Positions 1-8,112 of a stretch of 64,000 nt of DNA are shown here, piece by piece (within the stretch, counting starts at the first letter, position 1; every line of letters starts with the position of its first letter). The notes below the pieces were generated by a model. That model ran no database searches. It had not been told where the DNA came from and saw only the letters and a list, made by a program, of their open reading frames with translations. The translations under genes and the position numbers were made by a program. The stretch spans positions 22,097 to 86,096 of the forward strand of contig DATAWG010000130.1 in NCBI GenBank assembly GCA_036267355.1, given 5' to 3'. This stretch comes from Pirellulales bacterium (GTDB lineage Bacteria; Planctomycetota; Planctomycetia; Pirellulales; DATAWG01).

Positions 1-498
1 ATTGCCCATCTGCGTGGCCACCTTGTATTGCTCGGCCATGGCCCGCAGCCGGCGAGCCTCGGCCACGTCGTGGCACAGCGGCTTTTCGCAATACACGCCC
101 TTGCCCAACTGCATGGCGATCATCGTCGGCAGGGCATGCTGATGGTTCGGGGTGGCGACAAACACGGCATCGATCTGTTTGTGCATCTTGTCGAACATTG
201 CCCGATAGTCGGTGAACGTTTGAATCTTTTCGGCGTTCGGGTCGTGCTTTGCCCGGTCGGACAAGTAGCCGCCGAAATGCGATTCATCGACGTCGACGAT
301 TGCGATGAGGTTTTCATTCTTGACGGCATCGAGATGCGAACGCCCGCGTCCGCCGCAGCCGACGAGCACGCAATTGATTTTTTCCTTGCGGTTTTCGGCA
401 TGCAGAAACCCAGGCGCGCCAAGGACTCCAGCCGAAACGGCGCCGGCGCCAAGCGAAGCGGTTTTCAGAAACGAACGACGATCGATGCGTGAGGGCAT
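1..498 (-). CDS. Gfo/Idh/MocA family oxidoreductase, Tat-exported, N-terminal part
   Basis: The first 166 codons are in the window and the gene runs off the left edge. The protein opens with a Tat-type signal (RIDRRSFLKTASLGAGA) and reaches the mature part near HAENRKEKINCVLVGCGGRGR, which is the Rossmann nucleotide-binding loop. The substrate-pocket signature VYCEKPL lies near residue 140, as in dehydrogenases of the Gfo/Idh/MocA family, which oxidise or reduce sugars and cyclitols with NAD(P). Planctomycetes carry many exported copies of this family and their substrates are mostly unknown. The ATG at 498 is chosen because it starts directly before the twin-arginine motif. The substrate cannot be told from this fragment. 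Confidence 0.9.
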   Translation of the reverse strand, partial: MPSRIDRRSFLKTASLGAGAVSAGVLGAPGFLHAENRKEKINCVLVGCGGRGRSHLDAVKNENLIAIVDVDESHFGGYLSDRAKHDPNAEKIQTFTDYRAMFDKMHKQIDAVFVATPNHQHALPTMIAMQLGKGVYCEKPLCHDVAEARRLRAMAEQYKVATQMGN

Positions 499-656
499 GG
501 GGAAGTTCTCCGGCGACGAGATCGCTGCAAGGTGGGACTGGGGGAAGGCGGGACGACCGATCGGAGTTCGGGCGAAACGCATTATAGTCGAAACAAATTC
601 GGGTTGCCAATTTCCCGTTTCAGCTGCTGTCCGCCTTGTCCGCCTTTCCTTGATGC

Positions 657-707
657 AGCACGCTGAAGCGTGAACTCCAACGGTTGGAGTTCACGCTTCA
701 GCGTGCT
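657..707. repeat. Perfect palindrome, 24-bp arms (REP-like)
   Basis: Two perfectly complementary 24-base arms (657-680 and 684-707) surround a 3-base loop. The core of the arm is CGCTGAAGCGTGAACTCC. It sits between the oxidoreductase start and the end of the Cys-rich gene and could fold into a long hairpin on either strand. It belongs to the set of short intergenic palindromes seen across this window. Confidence 0.85.
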
Positions 708-747
708 GTTCAACGCGCAAACGGTCGCCGATCGAAAGCCGATCGCC

Positions 748-792
748 CAAAAAATAAAGACGGCCTGCCTGGTTTCACCCGGGCAGGCCGTC
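748..792 (-). terminator. Rho-independent terminator of the Cys/His-rich gene
   Basis: On the minus strand an 11-bp perfect stem (GACGGCCTGCC with its complement, 759-792) is followed by a T-rich run (TTTATTTTTT, 748-757). It lies about 60 bases past the stop codon of the Cys/His-rich gene at 853, so it most likely ends that transcript. Confidence 0.8.
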
Positions 793-852
793 GTCGATTC
801 TTCGCTTGAAGAGGTCGGCCGTTTCATCGACCGCTCTTCTCATCCGGACCGC

Positions 853-1431
853 TTAGCCGCCGCAACCGCAGCTCGGAGCGGCAGCGCAACCGCAGCTCGG
901 GGCCGCAGCGCAACCGCAGCTCGGGGCGCAGCAGGTGTGCTGGCAGCAGGCGTGCAGCCATTCACGGCAAGCGTGGTGGCAGCAGCTTTCATGGCAGCAG
1001 CGCTCGTGGCAGCAGCGGTGGTGGCAGCAGTGGTGGTGGTGGTGGTGGCAGCAGCCGCAGGCCGATTCGCAACCGCAACCGCAGCTCGGGGCGGCCGGGG
1101 CAGCGCAGCAGGTCGCTTCAGCCGGGGCAGCGCAGCAGGTCGCTTCGGCCGGGGCAGCGGCGCAGCTCGGGGCGGCAGCGCAACCGCAGCTCGGGGCCGC
1201 AGCACAACCGCAGCTCGATTCGCAGCACGACTTCATGCAGCAGCACAGTTTCTCGCAGCAACGATGGCAGCGCTCACGGCAGCAGTGGTGGTGGTGATGG
1301 CAGCACTCACCGCAAGCCGGTTCGCAACTGCACGACGGTTCGGCGCTACATCCGCAGTCAGCTTGGACGCGGGACACCAGCGCCAAGGCGGCCACCAGGG
1401 CCAGCACAACAATACTGAGACGACGGCTCAT
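853..1431 (-). CDS. Secreted Cys/His-rich protein (putative metal-binding)
   Basis: A 192-residue protein with a clear signal peptide (about residues 1-24, ending VSRVQA). By my count the mature part of about 168 residues holds about 51 Cys and 20 His, with runs of five and six His, many CC pairs, and low-complexity repeats of the types CGCAAAPS and AEATCCAAP. The start at 1431 is supported by AAGGAG 7 bases upstream; the longer open frame to 1620 has no such site. Such composition is known from metal-sequestering or disulfide-stabilised structural proteins, but no family is recognised. It stands alone, with its own terminator. Binding of Zn, Cu or Ni is inference from composition only. Confidence 0.8.
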   Translation of the reverse strand: MSRRLSIVVLALVAALALVSRVQADCGCSAEPSCSCEPACGECCHHHHHCCRERCHRCCEKLCCCMKSCCESSCGCAAAPSCGCAAAPSCAAAPAEATCCAAPAEATCCAAPAAPSCGCGCESACGCCHHHHHHCCHHRCCHERCCHESCCHHACREWLHACCQHTCCAPSCGCAAAPSCGCAAAPSCGCGG

Positions 1432-1820
1432 GACGACTCTCCTTGAGAAAAACGGATACAAAACATCCCGGACGGGCCACCCGCCGTACGGCCCCTCGCT
1501 GCCGCCCGACCGCGGCATGCCCAATGAGGGCCGTCGTGGCGATCCAGGCTCGCAAGGTGGTGGCATTTCTATGAGGTGGTATCGGTTCGCTGAACCGCTC
1601 GCCTTAGCTAGATTCGCCATTCACCCCCATCCGCGAGGTCAAATCGCCGGTGGTTGTTCCGCTTTTGACGAAGAAACCGAGAGAACCAGCGGCGTCCTAC
1701 CTTGCCCAGGTCGGAGAGACCGGCTGTAGGCTGTGACTATCCGGTACATAAAGAACATTCCTCAACTCAGAGATGTCAGGCTTCTCCGCGATCGTGGTCG
1801 GGGCAGACCGATCAACGAAC
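1432..1820. other. Gap upstream of the Cys/His-rich gene; no gene seen
   Basis: The stretch holds the ribosome binding site of the minus-strand Cys/His-rich gene (AAGGAG at about 1439-1444) and presumably its promoter. The open frames here look like high-GC shadows and none has a good start site or a recognisable product. Confidence 0.5.
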
Positions 1821-1907
1821 GTAGCAGGCACACTCCGTGTGCCGTCTGCCCCGCTCCATGCGCAACCCGCCGCGGAGCGCAGACGGCACACGGAGTGTGC
1901 CTGCTAC
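1821..1907. repeat. REP-like inverted repeat, family A (GGCACACTCCGTGTGCC core)
   Basis: Perfect 29-base arms at 1821-1849 and 1879-1907 flank a 29-base loop. Each arm itself contains the palindrome GGCACAC-TCC-GTGTGCC, so the element is a hairpin of hairpins. The same element recurs near 9616-9663 and 9797-9824 and as a tandem array at the right edge of the window. Confidence 0.9.
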
Positions 1908-2001
1908 CATTGGCGAGGGTTGCCGGTCGGCTAAAGTCGGCCGACCTTTCTCTCCGAACAGCGCTCCGTTTGCAGCGCAATCGAGGCGAGAAAAAGAGAA
2001 T

Positions 2002-3411
2002 TTAATTCGGGCGAGCCGCCGCCATCGACAGCGATTGCAGATACGGAACCGGCGCGCTGCCGAGCGCGTTGAGCACCGTGCCGCCGGCGGTGAAGCAATG
2101 AGTCACCCAGTCGGGCTTGCCATATTTTTCGAGCGCGGTGCCCCCCTCGCCACCACCGACGTACACGTCGACACCGGCGTCTTTCATCCGCTTCAATTGA
2201 TTGATGAATTGCCGAGTCCCGTTTTCGAATCGAGGGTCTTCGAACATCCCGAACACACCGTTGTGAAAAGCGACCGGCGCCGACGCCCCGCCCAATTGCG
2301 GCCGCACCGATTCGAGGAATTCGCCGATTTTCCGCTCGAACAGTGCGCTCGTTTCCGGGCCGACATCGAATTGCTGCTCGCCCGGGCCGATCGTTTTCGA
2401 CACCCGGCCGTCGCCGAGCACGAAATCGACCGGCAGCACGAATTGGATTCCCTTTTCTCGCCCGGCCGAAATCATTCGCCGGGCCTGCTCGATTCGTTCC
2501 GGACCGATGTAAAAAGGCTTGTCGTTTTGCGTTTCCTCCTCCGCCAAGCCGAGGCCAAAGGTGGCGCCGTCGAGCTGAGCGGCGGCTTTCTTCAATGCCA
2601 TTGCGAGCGAACCGGCCGCAAGCACCCAACGAATCGTTCCGCGATCGATCATCGCTTGCAGATCGTCGAGCTTATCGATTTTCAAGCCGCTGAACACGAC
2701 CAATTGCGTTTTCAGGCAGCGGCGCATCGGGCCATCGAATTCTGATCCGACATAGCGTCCCAACGCAACCCGATCCATCGCCGCTGGAACAACGGTCGAA
2801 GAACTGTCCAAACTCCCGGCCGAAAGCGCTTCGTTGACATAAGCGCGTGCGATCTTGGTCGCAAACTCGTTCGCAAATTTGGCCAGATGAGGCACGAGCG
2901 CCGGCAGATCGTCGGGCGCCGCGTCCCAAAGCACACGTTCGACCTTATAGCGACGTGTATTGTCGAACACGACAACCCCGCCCGGCGGGCAATCGGCCAC
3001 CGCCGCGGCCGCCGGAGCACGGATCACCAGCGCTTCGTCGTCGAGCCAATCGGAAACCAGCGGCGCCTTCATATCGAGCAACCGCCCAATTCGAGCGGCA
3101 ACGGCTTTCAACGAGCCCTCCGGTTTGCGGCCGATATGGCCGAAGATCACTTGCCTCCAACCGTGATCAATTCCGAAGCGCAGAGTATCGACCATCGATC
3201 GGAGCCGCTGGTCGCCTTGTCCGATTTCCGCCCCCGGCTTTGCATCGAGGTCGCCGCGGACCAACACGGCCGTCCCGCTGGGTAAGTTGCCGAGCGTTTC
3301 GAGCCGCGGCACTTCGGCGAGATATTGCTCGAGCGATTTTCGCGGAGCGGAAGAATCGGCCCCGAGAAGGGCGCGGCACCACGTTAGCATCGATTCATTG
3401 GAAACGGCCAT
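2002..3411 (-). CDS. Divergent phosphoglycerate kinase homologue
   Basis: A 469-residue protein, longer than the usual 390-415 of PGK because of an N-terminal extension of about 55 residues. The PGK order of motifs is visible: VLVRGDLDAK in place of VLVRVDFNVP, FGHIGRKPEGS in place of SHLGRPKG, DNTRRYKVE in place of ENTRF, SGLKIDKLDD in place of GGAKVSDK, and GGGEGGTALEKYG for the GGGD nucleotide loop. The stretch that should carry the second substrate arginine (GTAHRAHAS in PGK) reads LSAGSLDSSS, so a key 3-phosphoglycerate ligand appears lost. The start is set by GGAG 9 bases upstream of the ATG at 3411. It is either a diverged PGK or a paralogue with another phospho-acceptor; a canonical pgk may lie elsewhere. 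Confidence 0.75.
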   Translation of the reverse strand: MAVSNESMLTWCRALLGADSSAPRKSLEQYLAEVPRLETLGNLPSGTAVLVRGDLDAKPGAEIGQGDQRLRSMVDTLRFGIDHGWRQVIFGHIGRKPEGSLKAVAARIGRLLDMKAPLVSDWLDDEALVIRAPAAAAVADCPPGGVVVFDNTRRYKVERVLWDAAPDDLPALVPHLAKFANEFATKIARAYVNEALSAGSLDSSSTVVPAAMDRVALGRYVGSEFDGPMRRCLKTQLVVFSGLKIDKLDDLQAMIDRGTIRWVLAAGSLAMALKKAAAQLDGATFGLGLAEEETQNDKPFYIGPERIEQARRMISAGREKGIQFVLPVDFVLGDGRVSKTIGPGEQQFDVGPETSALFERKIGEFLESVRPQLGGASAPVAFHNGVFGMFEDPRFENGTRQFINQLKRMKDAGVDVYVGGGEGGTALEKYGKPDWVTHCFTAGGTVLNALGSAPVPYLQSLSMAAARPN

Positions 3412-3938
3412 GACGCAACTCCAATCTGCCAATTCAAGACACGACAAACGCACGACCAGCGGCGCATTAGAATAGCAAAACCCTGAGAAATGTCACCCCA
3501 GTTCAAATCGACGCGATATTGCTTGGCATGGGACGATGGAAAAAGTTGCCGATGCGCGACGTTGGACCCACTGGACGGATAATTATTTCGTAGCGTCCGC
3601 GAATTTGCGCAGCATCGTTGCGAAGCGGCAGTCGATGTGGCGGGTAATCGTGCGGATTTCGTATTTTCGCGACGCCGGTTCCCAACTGCGGAACAACCAC
3701 GTGGCGCCTTTCTTCGCTGCGCTCGGCCTTCAGAACACAGCCACCGGCACGTTCGAATCCCCGGCGGTTGACCGGATTCAAGCAGCAAATCAGCGTTCGC
3801 AAGTATTACAGGCAGTCGCAAATCCTCAGCAGTTTCCCGAGGTTCACGCACTGGCCGCGCTAAAGCACTTGTGGGTATACATTGACCAAGCACACGTCTC
3901 TGCCGCCAGCTAAACCGTCGAACTATTGGAGGGCGATG
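3412..3938. other. Gap of about 530 bases, no supported gene
   Basis: Open frames exist on both strands (for example 3536-3913 plus and 3503-3802 minus) but they lack a convincing start site and match nothing I recognise. The stretch separates the PGK-like gene from the small ORF at 3939 and could hold divergent promoters or a decayed gene. Confidence 0.4.
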
Positions 3939-4145
3939 ATGTCTCAATACCTTATCACCGGCGAGGACACGGAAGACACGTACGACGCGACCGACAATCT
4001 CGACGAAGCAATTCGCATCGCAAACGCGTTGGTGCGAAACGGACACGAGGGCGGCCCAGTCTTCATCGAGCGAGATGGGCTGAATATCTGGCAATTCGCG
4101 CGATTGCAGAATGGCGATGTCGAAGAAAAGCGGCTTGTGGCCTGA
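3939..4145 (+). CDS. Small hypothetical protein, 68 aa
   Basis: The frame reads MSQYLITGEDTEDTYDATDN and ends NGDVEEKRLVA. TTGGAGGG lies 5 bases before the second of two adjacent ATG codons, which decides the start. The protein is acidic, without a signal peptide or membrane segment. Composition and the strong ribosome site suggest a real gene; no family is recognised. It converges with mtaB, whose stop is 40 bases away. Confidence 0.55.
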   Translation: MSQYLITGEDTEDTYDATDNLDEAIRIANALVRNGHEGGPVFIERDGLNIWQFARLQNGDVEEKRLVA

Positions 4146-4184
4146 TCCGCTTTTTCGGCAGCACGTTGATCGCCACGCATTGAA

Positions 4185-5549
4185 CTATCCGGCCACGCCG
4201 ATGATCCGATCGCCGCGGACCTCGCTGGCAACCACTTCGCGAAACTGCCGCCGTTGCGCCGGAGTGCCGACGAGTTCCACCGGCGCATAGCGGCATGCCG
4301 TGCCGATCATTTGACCGGGCCGCTCGGGCACCGGCGATTCAACCAGCACTTGCAATCGCCGGCCGATGAGTTGTCGAAAATATCGATCGCGCAGCTCGAC
4401 TTCCAACCCCGCCAGCCGCCGGCAGCGCTCGGCCTTCACTTCCGGCGGCACCTGCCCGACCATCGCCGCCGCAGCCGTTCCCGGCCGGGCGCTGAACGGG
4501 AAAATGTGAAGCTTCGAAAATCCGACTTCGCGCGCCAAATCGCATGTGGCTTGAAAATCGGCCTCCGTTTCGCCCGGAAAGCCGACAATGATATCGGTCG
4601 TCAGCGCCGGCGCGTCCAGCATCGATTGCGCCAGCCGGCAACGGTCGAGAAAACGTTTCGGGCCCCACCGCCGGCGCATCCGCCGCAAGATCGCTTCCGA
4701 GCCGCTTTGCATCGATACATGCAAGTGTGGGCAAATCCTTTGCGGCCACGCTGCCATCACAGCGAGCAACTCGCGCGTCACCTCCGTGGCCTCGATGCTC
4801 GAAAGCCGCAAGCGAAATTCCGCGCCTGAGCGAGGACCGCGGACTGGCTCATTTTGCGATGCACTGGGAGCAAAATGCGCCTGTTCCCCGCGCTGCGGGC
4901 GGCCTCCGGTTAGACCCTTCGCAATCCGCTCAACCAAACTCGCGAGGCGCAGCCATTCCGATTTCGCTCGCCCGCGATTCTGTTCGACGCCGTAATGCCC
5001 CAGATGAATTCCGGTGAGCACGATCTCGCGAAAACCATCCGCCACGAGCCGACTGACCTCGTCGACAATTTCCTGCGGCGGCCGGCTGGCGAAGTGCGGC
5101 CGAATTTGCGGAATAATGCAAAAGCTGCAACGAAGCAAGCAGCCATCTTGCACCTTGACATACGCCCGCTGTCGATTGGCGAACGTCGAGATGCCGCTTG
5201 GAATATCCACCACGCCGAAACGCCCAAGCAGGTCGGGCAGTTCGCGTTTGTCCGTCACCACTTCGGCGACGCCCGGCAATCGGGCCACTTCCTCGGCCGC
5301 GCGGGTGGCGTAGCAGCCCATCACCACGATCCGAGCCCGCGGATTGTGCTTGGCGAGTTGCCGAATCGTCTGCCGGCTCTTGGCGTCCCCCTCCACGGTC
5401 ACCGTGCACGTGTTCACGACGCACAGGTCGGCCGATTCGTCGCGTTCCGCATCGCGAAAACCGGCCCGCAATAGCCCTTGCCGCACGTATTCCGTCTCAT
5501 ACTGATTCACCTTGCAGCCGAGCGTGACGGTGCGAAGAATGCCAGGCAT
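4185..5549 (-). CDS. mtaB: tRNA N6-threonylcarbamoyladenosine 2-methylthiotransferase MtaB
   Basis: A 454-residue radical-SAM methylthiotransferase that adds a methylthio group to t6A at position 37 of tRNAs. The N-terminal MTTase domain shows TLGCKVNQYETE and VVNTCTVT; the radical-SAM core has the cluster motif CLLRCSFC; downstream are SMQSGSEAILRRM and DIIVGFPGETEADF; a TRAM-like end follows. About 37 extra residues (near 212-248) split the core between LVERIA and RLRLSSIE. They are encoded by a palindromic element of the same family as the intergenic one at 7898-8015, so the gene carries an in-frame repeat insertion. The ATG at 5549 has no Shine-Dalgarno; a C-rich CCCTCAC tract abuts it. 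Confidence 0.93.
   Translation of the reverse strand: MPGILRTVTLGCKVNQYETEYVRQGLLRAGFRDAERDESADLCVVNTCTVTVEGDAKSRQTIRQLAKHNPRARIVVMGCYATRAAEEVARLPGVAEVVTDKRELPDLLGRFGVVDIPSGISTFANRQRAYVKVQDGCLLRCSFCIIPQIRPHFASRPPQEIVDEVSRLVADGFREIVLTGIHLGHYGVEQNRGRAKSEWLRLASLVERIAKGLTGGRPQRGEQAHFAPSASQNEPVRGPRSGAEFRLRLSSIEATEVTRELLAVMAAWPQRICPHLHVSMQSGSEAILRRMRRRWGPKRFLDRCRLAQSMLDAPALTTDIIVGFPGETEADFQATCDLAREVGFSKLHIFPFSARPGTAAAAMVGQVPPEVKAERCRRLAGLEVELRDRYFRQLIGRRLQVLVESPVPERPGQMIGTACRYAPVELVGTPAQRRQFREVVASEVRGDRIIGVAG
4835..4891. repeat. REP-like element, family D, inside mtaB
   Basis: The copy reads GGACTGGCTCATTTTGCGAT, then after a short loop GCAAAATGCGCCTGTTCCCC, nearly identical to the intergenic copy at 7898-7948. 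It lies in frame within mtaB and is translated on the minus strand as part of about 37 additional residues (including QAHFAPSASQNEPVRGPR). Confidence 0.85.
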
Positions 5550-5580
5550 GGGGGAGGAAAGGGTGAGGGTGAGGGTGAGG
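5550..5580 (-). repeat. C-rich heptamer tract abutting the mtaB start
   Basis: On the minus strand three CCTCAC units and a CCCTTTCCTCCCCC end run directly into the ATG of mtaB. No purine-rich ribosome site is present. It is one of about ten such sense-strand C-rich tracts in the window. Confidence 0.7.
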
Positions 5581-5590
5581 TGACAGCGAC

Positions 5591-5656
5591 ACGCGAAACC
5601 GCAAGCGAGCTTCATTCCTGGGCGGCGGCTTGCTGCTCGCTTGCGGTTTCGCGCGT
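5591..5656. repeat. REP-like inverted repeat, family B (CGCGAAACCGCAAGCG)
   Basis: Arms ACGCGAAACCGCAAGCGAGC (5591-5610) and its complement (5635-5656, one extra base) form a hairpin between clpS and mtaB. Other copies are at 14453-14520 and 28291-28358; half copies are at 6354-6375 and 25388-25407. Confidence 0.85.
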
Positions 5657-5700
5657 CCTCTAGACTGCAGCCTCCAGCCTGCAGCCTCAAGCCTATAGCC

Positions 5701-6078
5701 TCACACCGACGGCTCGATTGTTGCCGACATGGATCCTTTGCAGCCGGCCGAGAGGTCGTCTTTACCGAAGGCGTGGATTTGGTCGCGCTTCAACTCGGCG
5801 TGCTCGCGAGTCGTTGTCAAAACGATGGCCTTGCCTCGGGTGTCGACTTCTTTCGCCAACTGAAAGCCGCGCTCCGGCGGATGGCCGAAAAGCTTTTGGA
5901 GCATCGCGATGACGTAGTTGTAGCTGTGGTCGTTGTCGTCCCAGAGGATGACATGATACGGTGGCTGACGCTTCGGCTTGCTGCGCTTGTCCGTCTTGGT
6001 CGTTCGTTCGGTCTGAACGGCCGGCTCTTGCGTTTGAACCGGCGGTTCGGCCACGGCCGCTTCTTGTTGATCCGCCAC
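5701..6078 (-). CDS. clpS: ATP-dependent Clp protease adaptor ClpS
   Basis: A protein of about 125 residues with a variable N-terminus rich in Gln, Glu and Pro followed by the ClpS core: PPYHVILWDDNDHSYNYVI, then MLQKLFGHPPERGFQLAKEV and REHAELKRDQIHAFG. ClpS hands N-degron substrates to ClpAP. The core carries the Asp/Asn and His positions of the family. A GTG at 6078 is preferred because TAGGG stands about 6 bases before it; the frame continues to a TTG at 6123, so the exact start is not certain. A C-rich tract (minus-strand sense) lies 71-112 bases upstream. Confidence 0.9.
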   Translation of the reverse strand: MADQQEAAVAEPPVQTQEPAVQTERTTKTDKRSKPKRQPPYHVILWDDNDHSYNYVIAMLQKLFGHPPERGFQLAKEVDTRGKAIVLTTTREHAELKRDQIHAFGKDDLSAGCKGSMSATIEPSV

Positions 6079-6148
6079 GGCAAACCCTAGTGATATTCGC
6101 GAGTGAATGATAGTCGCCGCCAAACGACATCGCTATTATAGCGAAGGC

Positions 6149-6190
6149 AAGGGCGAGGGGTTAGGGCGAGGGATTAGGGTGACGGGTTAG
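6149..6190 (-). repeat. C-rich heptamer tract upstream of clpS
   Basis: On the minus strand, which is the sense strand of clpS, degenerate CCCTAAC / CCCTCGC units run for about 40 bases. It is further from the start codon than in most other cases. Confidence 0.6.
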
Positions 6191-6240
6191 TGGGACTGTC
6201 CCTTTTTGCGGAATCCGCGGAGCAAAAGGGGACCGTCCCC
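6191..6240. repeat. REP-like element, family D variant
   Basis: GGGACTGTCCCTTTTTGC and GCAAAAGGGGACCGTCCC are imperfect inverted arms around a GC-rich loop. A similar element stands at 33895-33945 behind fusA. The rest of the gap up to 6420 holds a half copy of family B (6354-6375) and nothing else I can name. Confidence 0.75.
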
Positions 6241-6420
6241 CTCCGCCCCACTATTCGGGCTCACTCGGAAAAAAGCTCGGCGGTGAGCGTTAGGCACGAA
6301 GGCAGACAAAGGCCAAGGGCCACAGGTCGGAGGAAGAGCAGTGCAACGGACGGCGACGCGAAAACCGCAAGCGCCGGTGAACGATCGTCGCGAGGTACTA
6401 GATCTTCAGCCCCCACCCAA

Positions 6421-6484
6421 ACCTCTCACCCTACCCCCTCACCCTATCCCCTAACCCTATCCCCTAACACTACCCCCTACCCCC
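6421..6484 (+). repeat. C-rich heptamer tract abutting the M20 peptidase start
   Basis: About nine degenerate units of the type CCCTAAC / CCCTCAC / CCCTACC run without a break to the base before the ATG at 6485. There is no Shine-Dalgarno sequence between tract and start. Confidence 0.75.
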
Positions 6485-7894
6485 ATGCCCGATCTCGACG
6501 CTTATCTCGACCAAAACGCCGCGCGATTCGAAGACGATCTGTGCCAACTGCTTCGCATTCCGAGCATCAGCGCCGACACGGCCCGCCGCGGCGACGTCGA
6601 TCGAGCAGCGGATTGGGTGCTCGGGCAGTTTCAATCGCTCGGCCTGCACGCTGAAAAAATCCCAACCGCCGGCAATCCGTTGATCTATGCCGAATCGCCG
6701 CCGGTCGAGGATATGCCGGTGGCGCTCGTCTACGGCCACTACGATGTTCAGCCGGTCGATCCGCTTTCGGAATGGACCACGCCGCCGTTCGAGCCGACCC
6801 GCCGCAATGGCAATATCTATGCCCGCGGCGCGACCGACGACAAAGGCCAGATGCTCACCCACATCAAAGGCACCGAGGCGTGGCTCAAGACCACCGGCAA
6901 GCTGCCGATCCAGCTCAAGTTTCTGATCGAAGGGGAAGAGGAAGTCGGCAGCAACAATCTCGATCCCTTCATCGCTGCGAATAAACAAAAGCTGGCCTGC
7001 GATGTGGTCGTAATCAGCGATTCGAGCCAGTTCGCACCCGGCAAGCCGGCGATCACCTACGGCCTGCGCGGTATTGCCTACTACGAAGTGCGTCTGACCG
7101 GCCCGAAACAAGATCTGCACTCGGGCACATTCGGCGGCGGCGTGACCAATCCGGCCAATGTGCTGTGCCGCATGTTGGCCGCGCTCGTTGATTCCGACGG
7201 TCGAGTGCTGGTGCCGGGATTTTACGATTCCGTCGTGCCGCTGACCGATGCCGAGCGCCATCAGTTTCGCGAACTGCCGTTCGACGAAAATGCGTTCATG
7301 CATCAGCTCGGCGTTTCGGGCCTCTCGGGCGAAGCCGGCTACACCACGCTGGAGCGCCGCTGGGCTCGACCGACGTGCGACATCAATGGCCTATGGAGCG
7401 GCTATCAAGGCGAAGGGGCCAAGACCGTGCTACCCGCTCGGGCCGGCGCGAAATTCAGTTTCCGCTTGGTGCCGAATCAAGATCCACAGCGAATCTCGGC
7501 ATCGCTGGAAAGAATGCTCCGCGCGACGCTCCCGCCCGGATTGAGGATGGAATTGATCGACACGCACGGCGCGCCGGGCGTGGTCGTGCCGCTGGAAAGC
7601 CCGTTCATGGCCGCAGCCGCGGAGGCGATTCGCCGGGCGTTCGAAGCCAAGCCGGTATTCATTCGCGAAGGGGGCTCGATTCCCGTTGTCGGCGCCTTCC
7701 ACGATCAGCTTGGAGTCGATACGCTGCTCTTGGGCTGGGGCCTGGACGACGACAACACGCACAGCCCCAACGAAAAATTCAACCTCGCCGACTTCCACCG
7801 CGGCATCCGCGCCAGCGCCTACCTGTGGGCCGAACTAGCGAAAACCCGCGGCGATTGCCCGCTGGCGGAAGAAGCCGGATTAGGGTTGAGCTGA
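6485..7894 (+). CDS. M20 family dipeptidase / metallopeptidase
   Basis: A 469-residue cytosolic metallopeptidase of the M20 family, usual length for the dipeptidase branch. Metal and catalytic motifs are in place: YGHYDVQPVDP (first His-Asp), ARGATDDKGQM (bridging Asp), FLIEGEEEVGSNN (general base Glu and metal Glu), SDSSQFAPGKPA and the C-terminal DDNTHSPNEKF with the last metal His. The lid domain carries LTGPKQDLHSGTFGG. Members cleave dipeptides or N-acyl amino acids with two zinc ions; the exact substrate is not deducible. It is followed by palindromic repeats and serS on the same strand. Confidence 0.92.
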   Translation: MPDLDAYLDQNAARFEDDLCQLLRIPSISADTARRGDVDRAADWVLGQFQSLGLHAEKIPTAGNPLIYAESPPVEDMPVALVYGHYDVQPVDPLSEWTTPPFEPTRRNGNIYARGATDDKGQMLTHIKGTEAWLKTTGKLPIQLKFLIEGEEEVGSNNLDPFIAANKQKLACDVVVISDSSQFAPGKPAITYGLRGIAYYEVRLTGPKQDLHSGTFGGGVTNPANVLCRMLAALVDSDGRVLVPGFYDSVVPLTDAERHQFRELPFDENAFMHQLGVSGLSGEAGYTTLERRWARPTCDINGLWSGYQGEGAKTVLPARAGAKFSFRLVPNQDPQRISASLERMLRATLPPGLRMELIDTHGAPGVVVPLESPFMAAAAEAIRRAFEAKPVFIREGGSIPVVGAFHDQLGVDTLLLGWGLDDDNTHSPNEKFNLADFHRGIRASAYLWAELAKTRGDCPLAEEAGLGLS

Positions 7895-7897
7895 ACC

Positions 7898-8015
7898 GGG
7901 GACTGGCTCATTTTGCGATGCCTTGTGAGCAAAATGTGCCTGTCCCCCTTGCCCAGCCATTTTGCGATGCCTTGTGAGCAAAATGTGTCTGTCCCCCTTG
8001 CCCAGCCATTTTGCG
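7898..8015. repeat. Two and a partial copies of REP-like element, family D
   Basis: The first copy (7898-7948) has GGGGACTGGCTCATTTTGC and GCAAAATGTGCCTGTCCCC as arms. A second copy follows from about 7954 to 7997 and a third is cut short near 8015, giving a direct repeat with a unit of about 50 bases. The mtaB insertion is a member of this family. Confidence 0.85.
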
Positions 8016-8082
8016 TTCGCCATTAGTCATTCATGCTTCGTCATTCTTATAGACATTCGTCATTAGACATTCGTCATTCCCT

Positions 8083-8112
8083 CTGTCCCCTCACCCTTTC
8101 CCTTTCCCCGCC
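8083..8112 (+). repeat. C-rich tract abutting the serS start
   Basis: TCCCCTCACCCTTTCCC continues to the base before the ATG of serS. No Shine-Dalgarno is present. The preceding stretch (8016-8070) has imperfect copies of CATTCGTCATTAGAC-like words. Confidence 0.65.

Noticed and set aside
853-1620. Longer start of the Cys/His-rich protein at 1620
   Set aside because: The ATG at 1431 has a good ribosome site and begins a signal peptide; the upstream part has no export or domain features.
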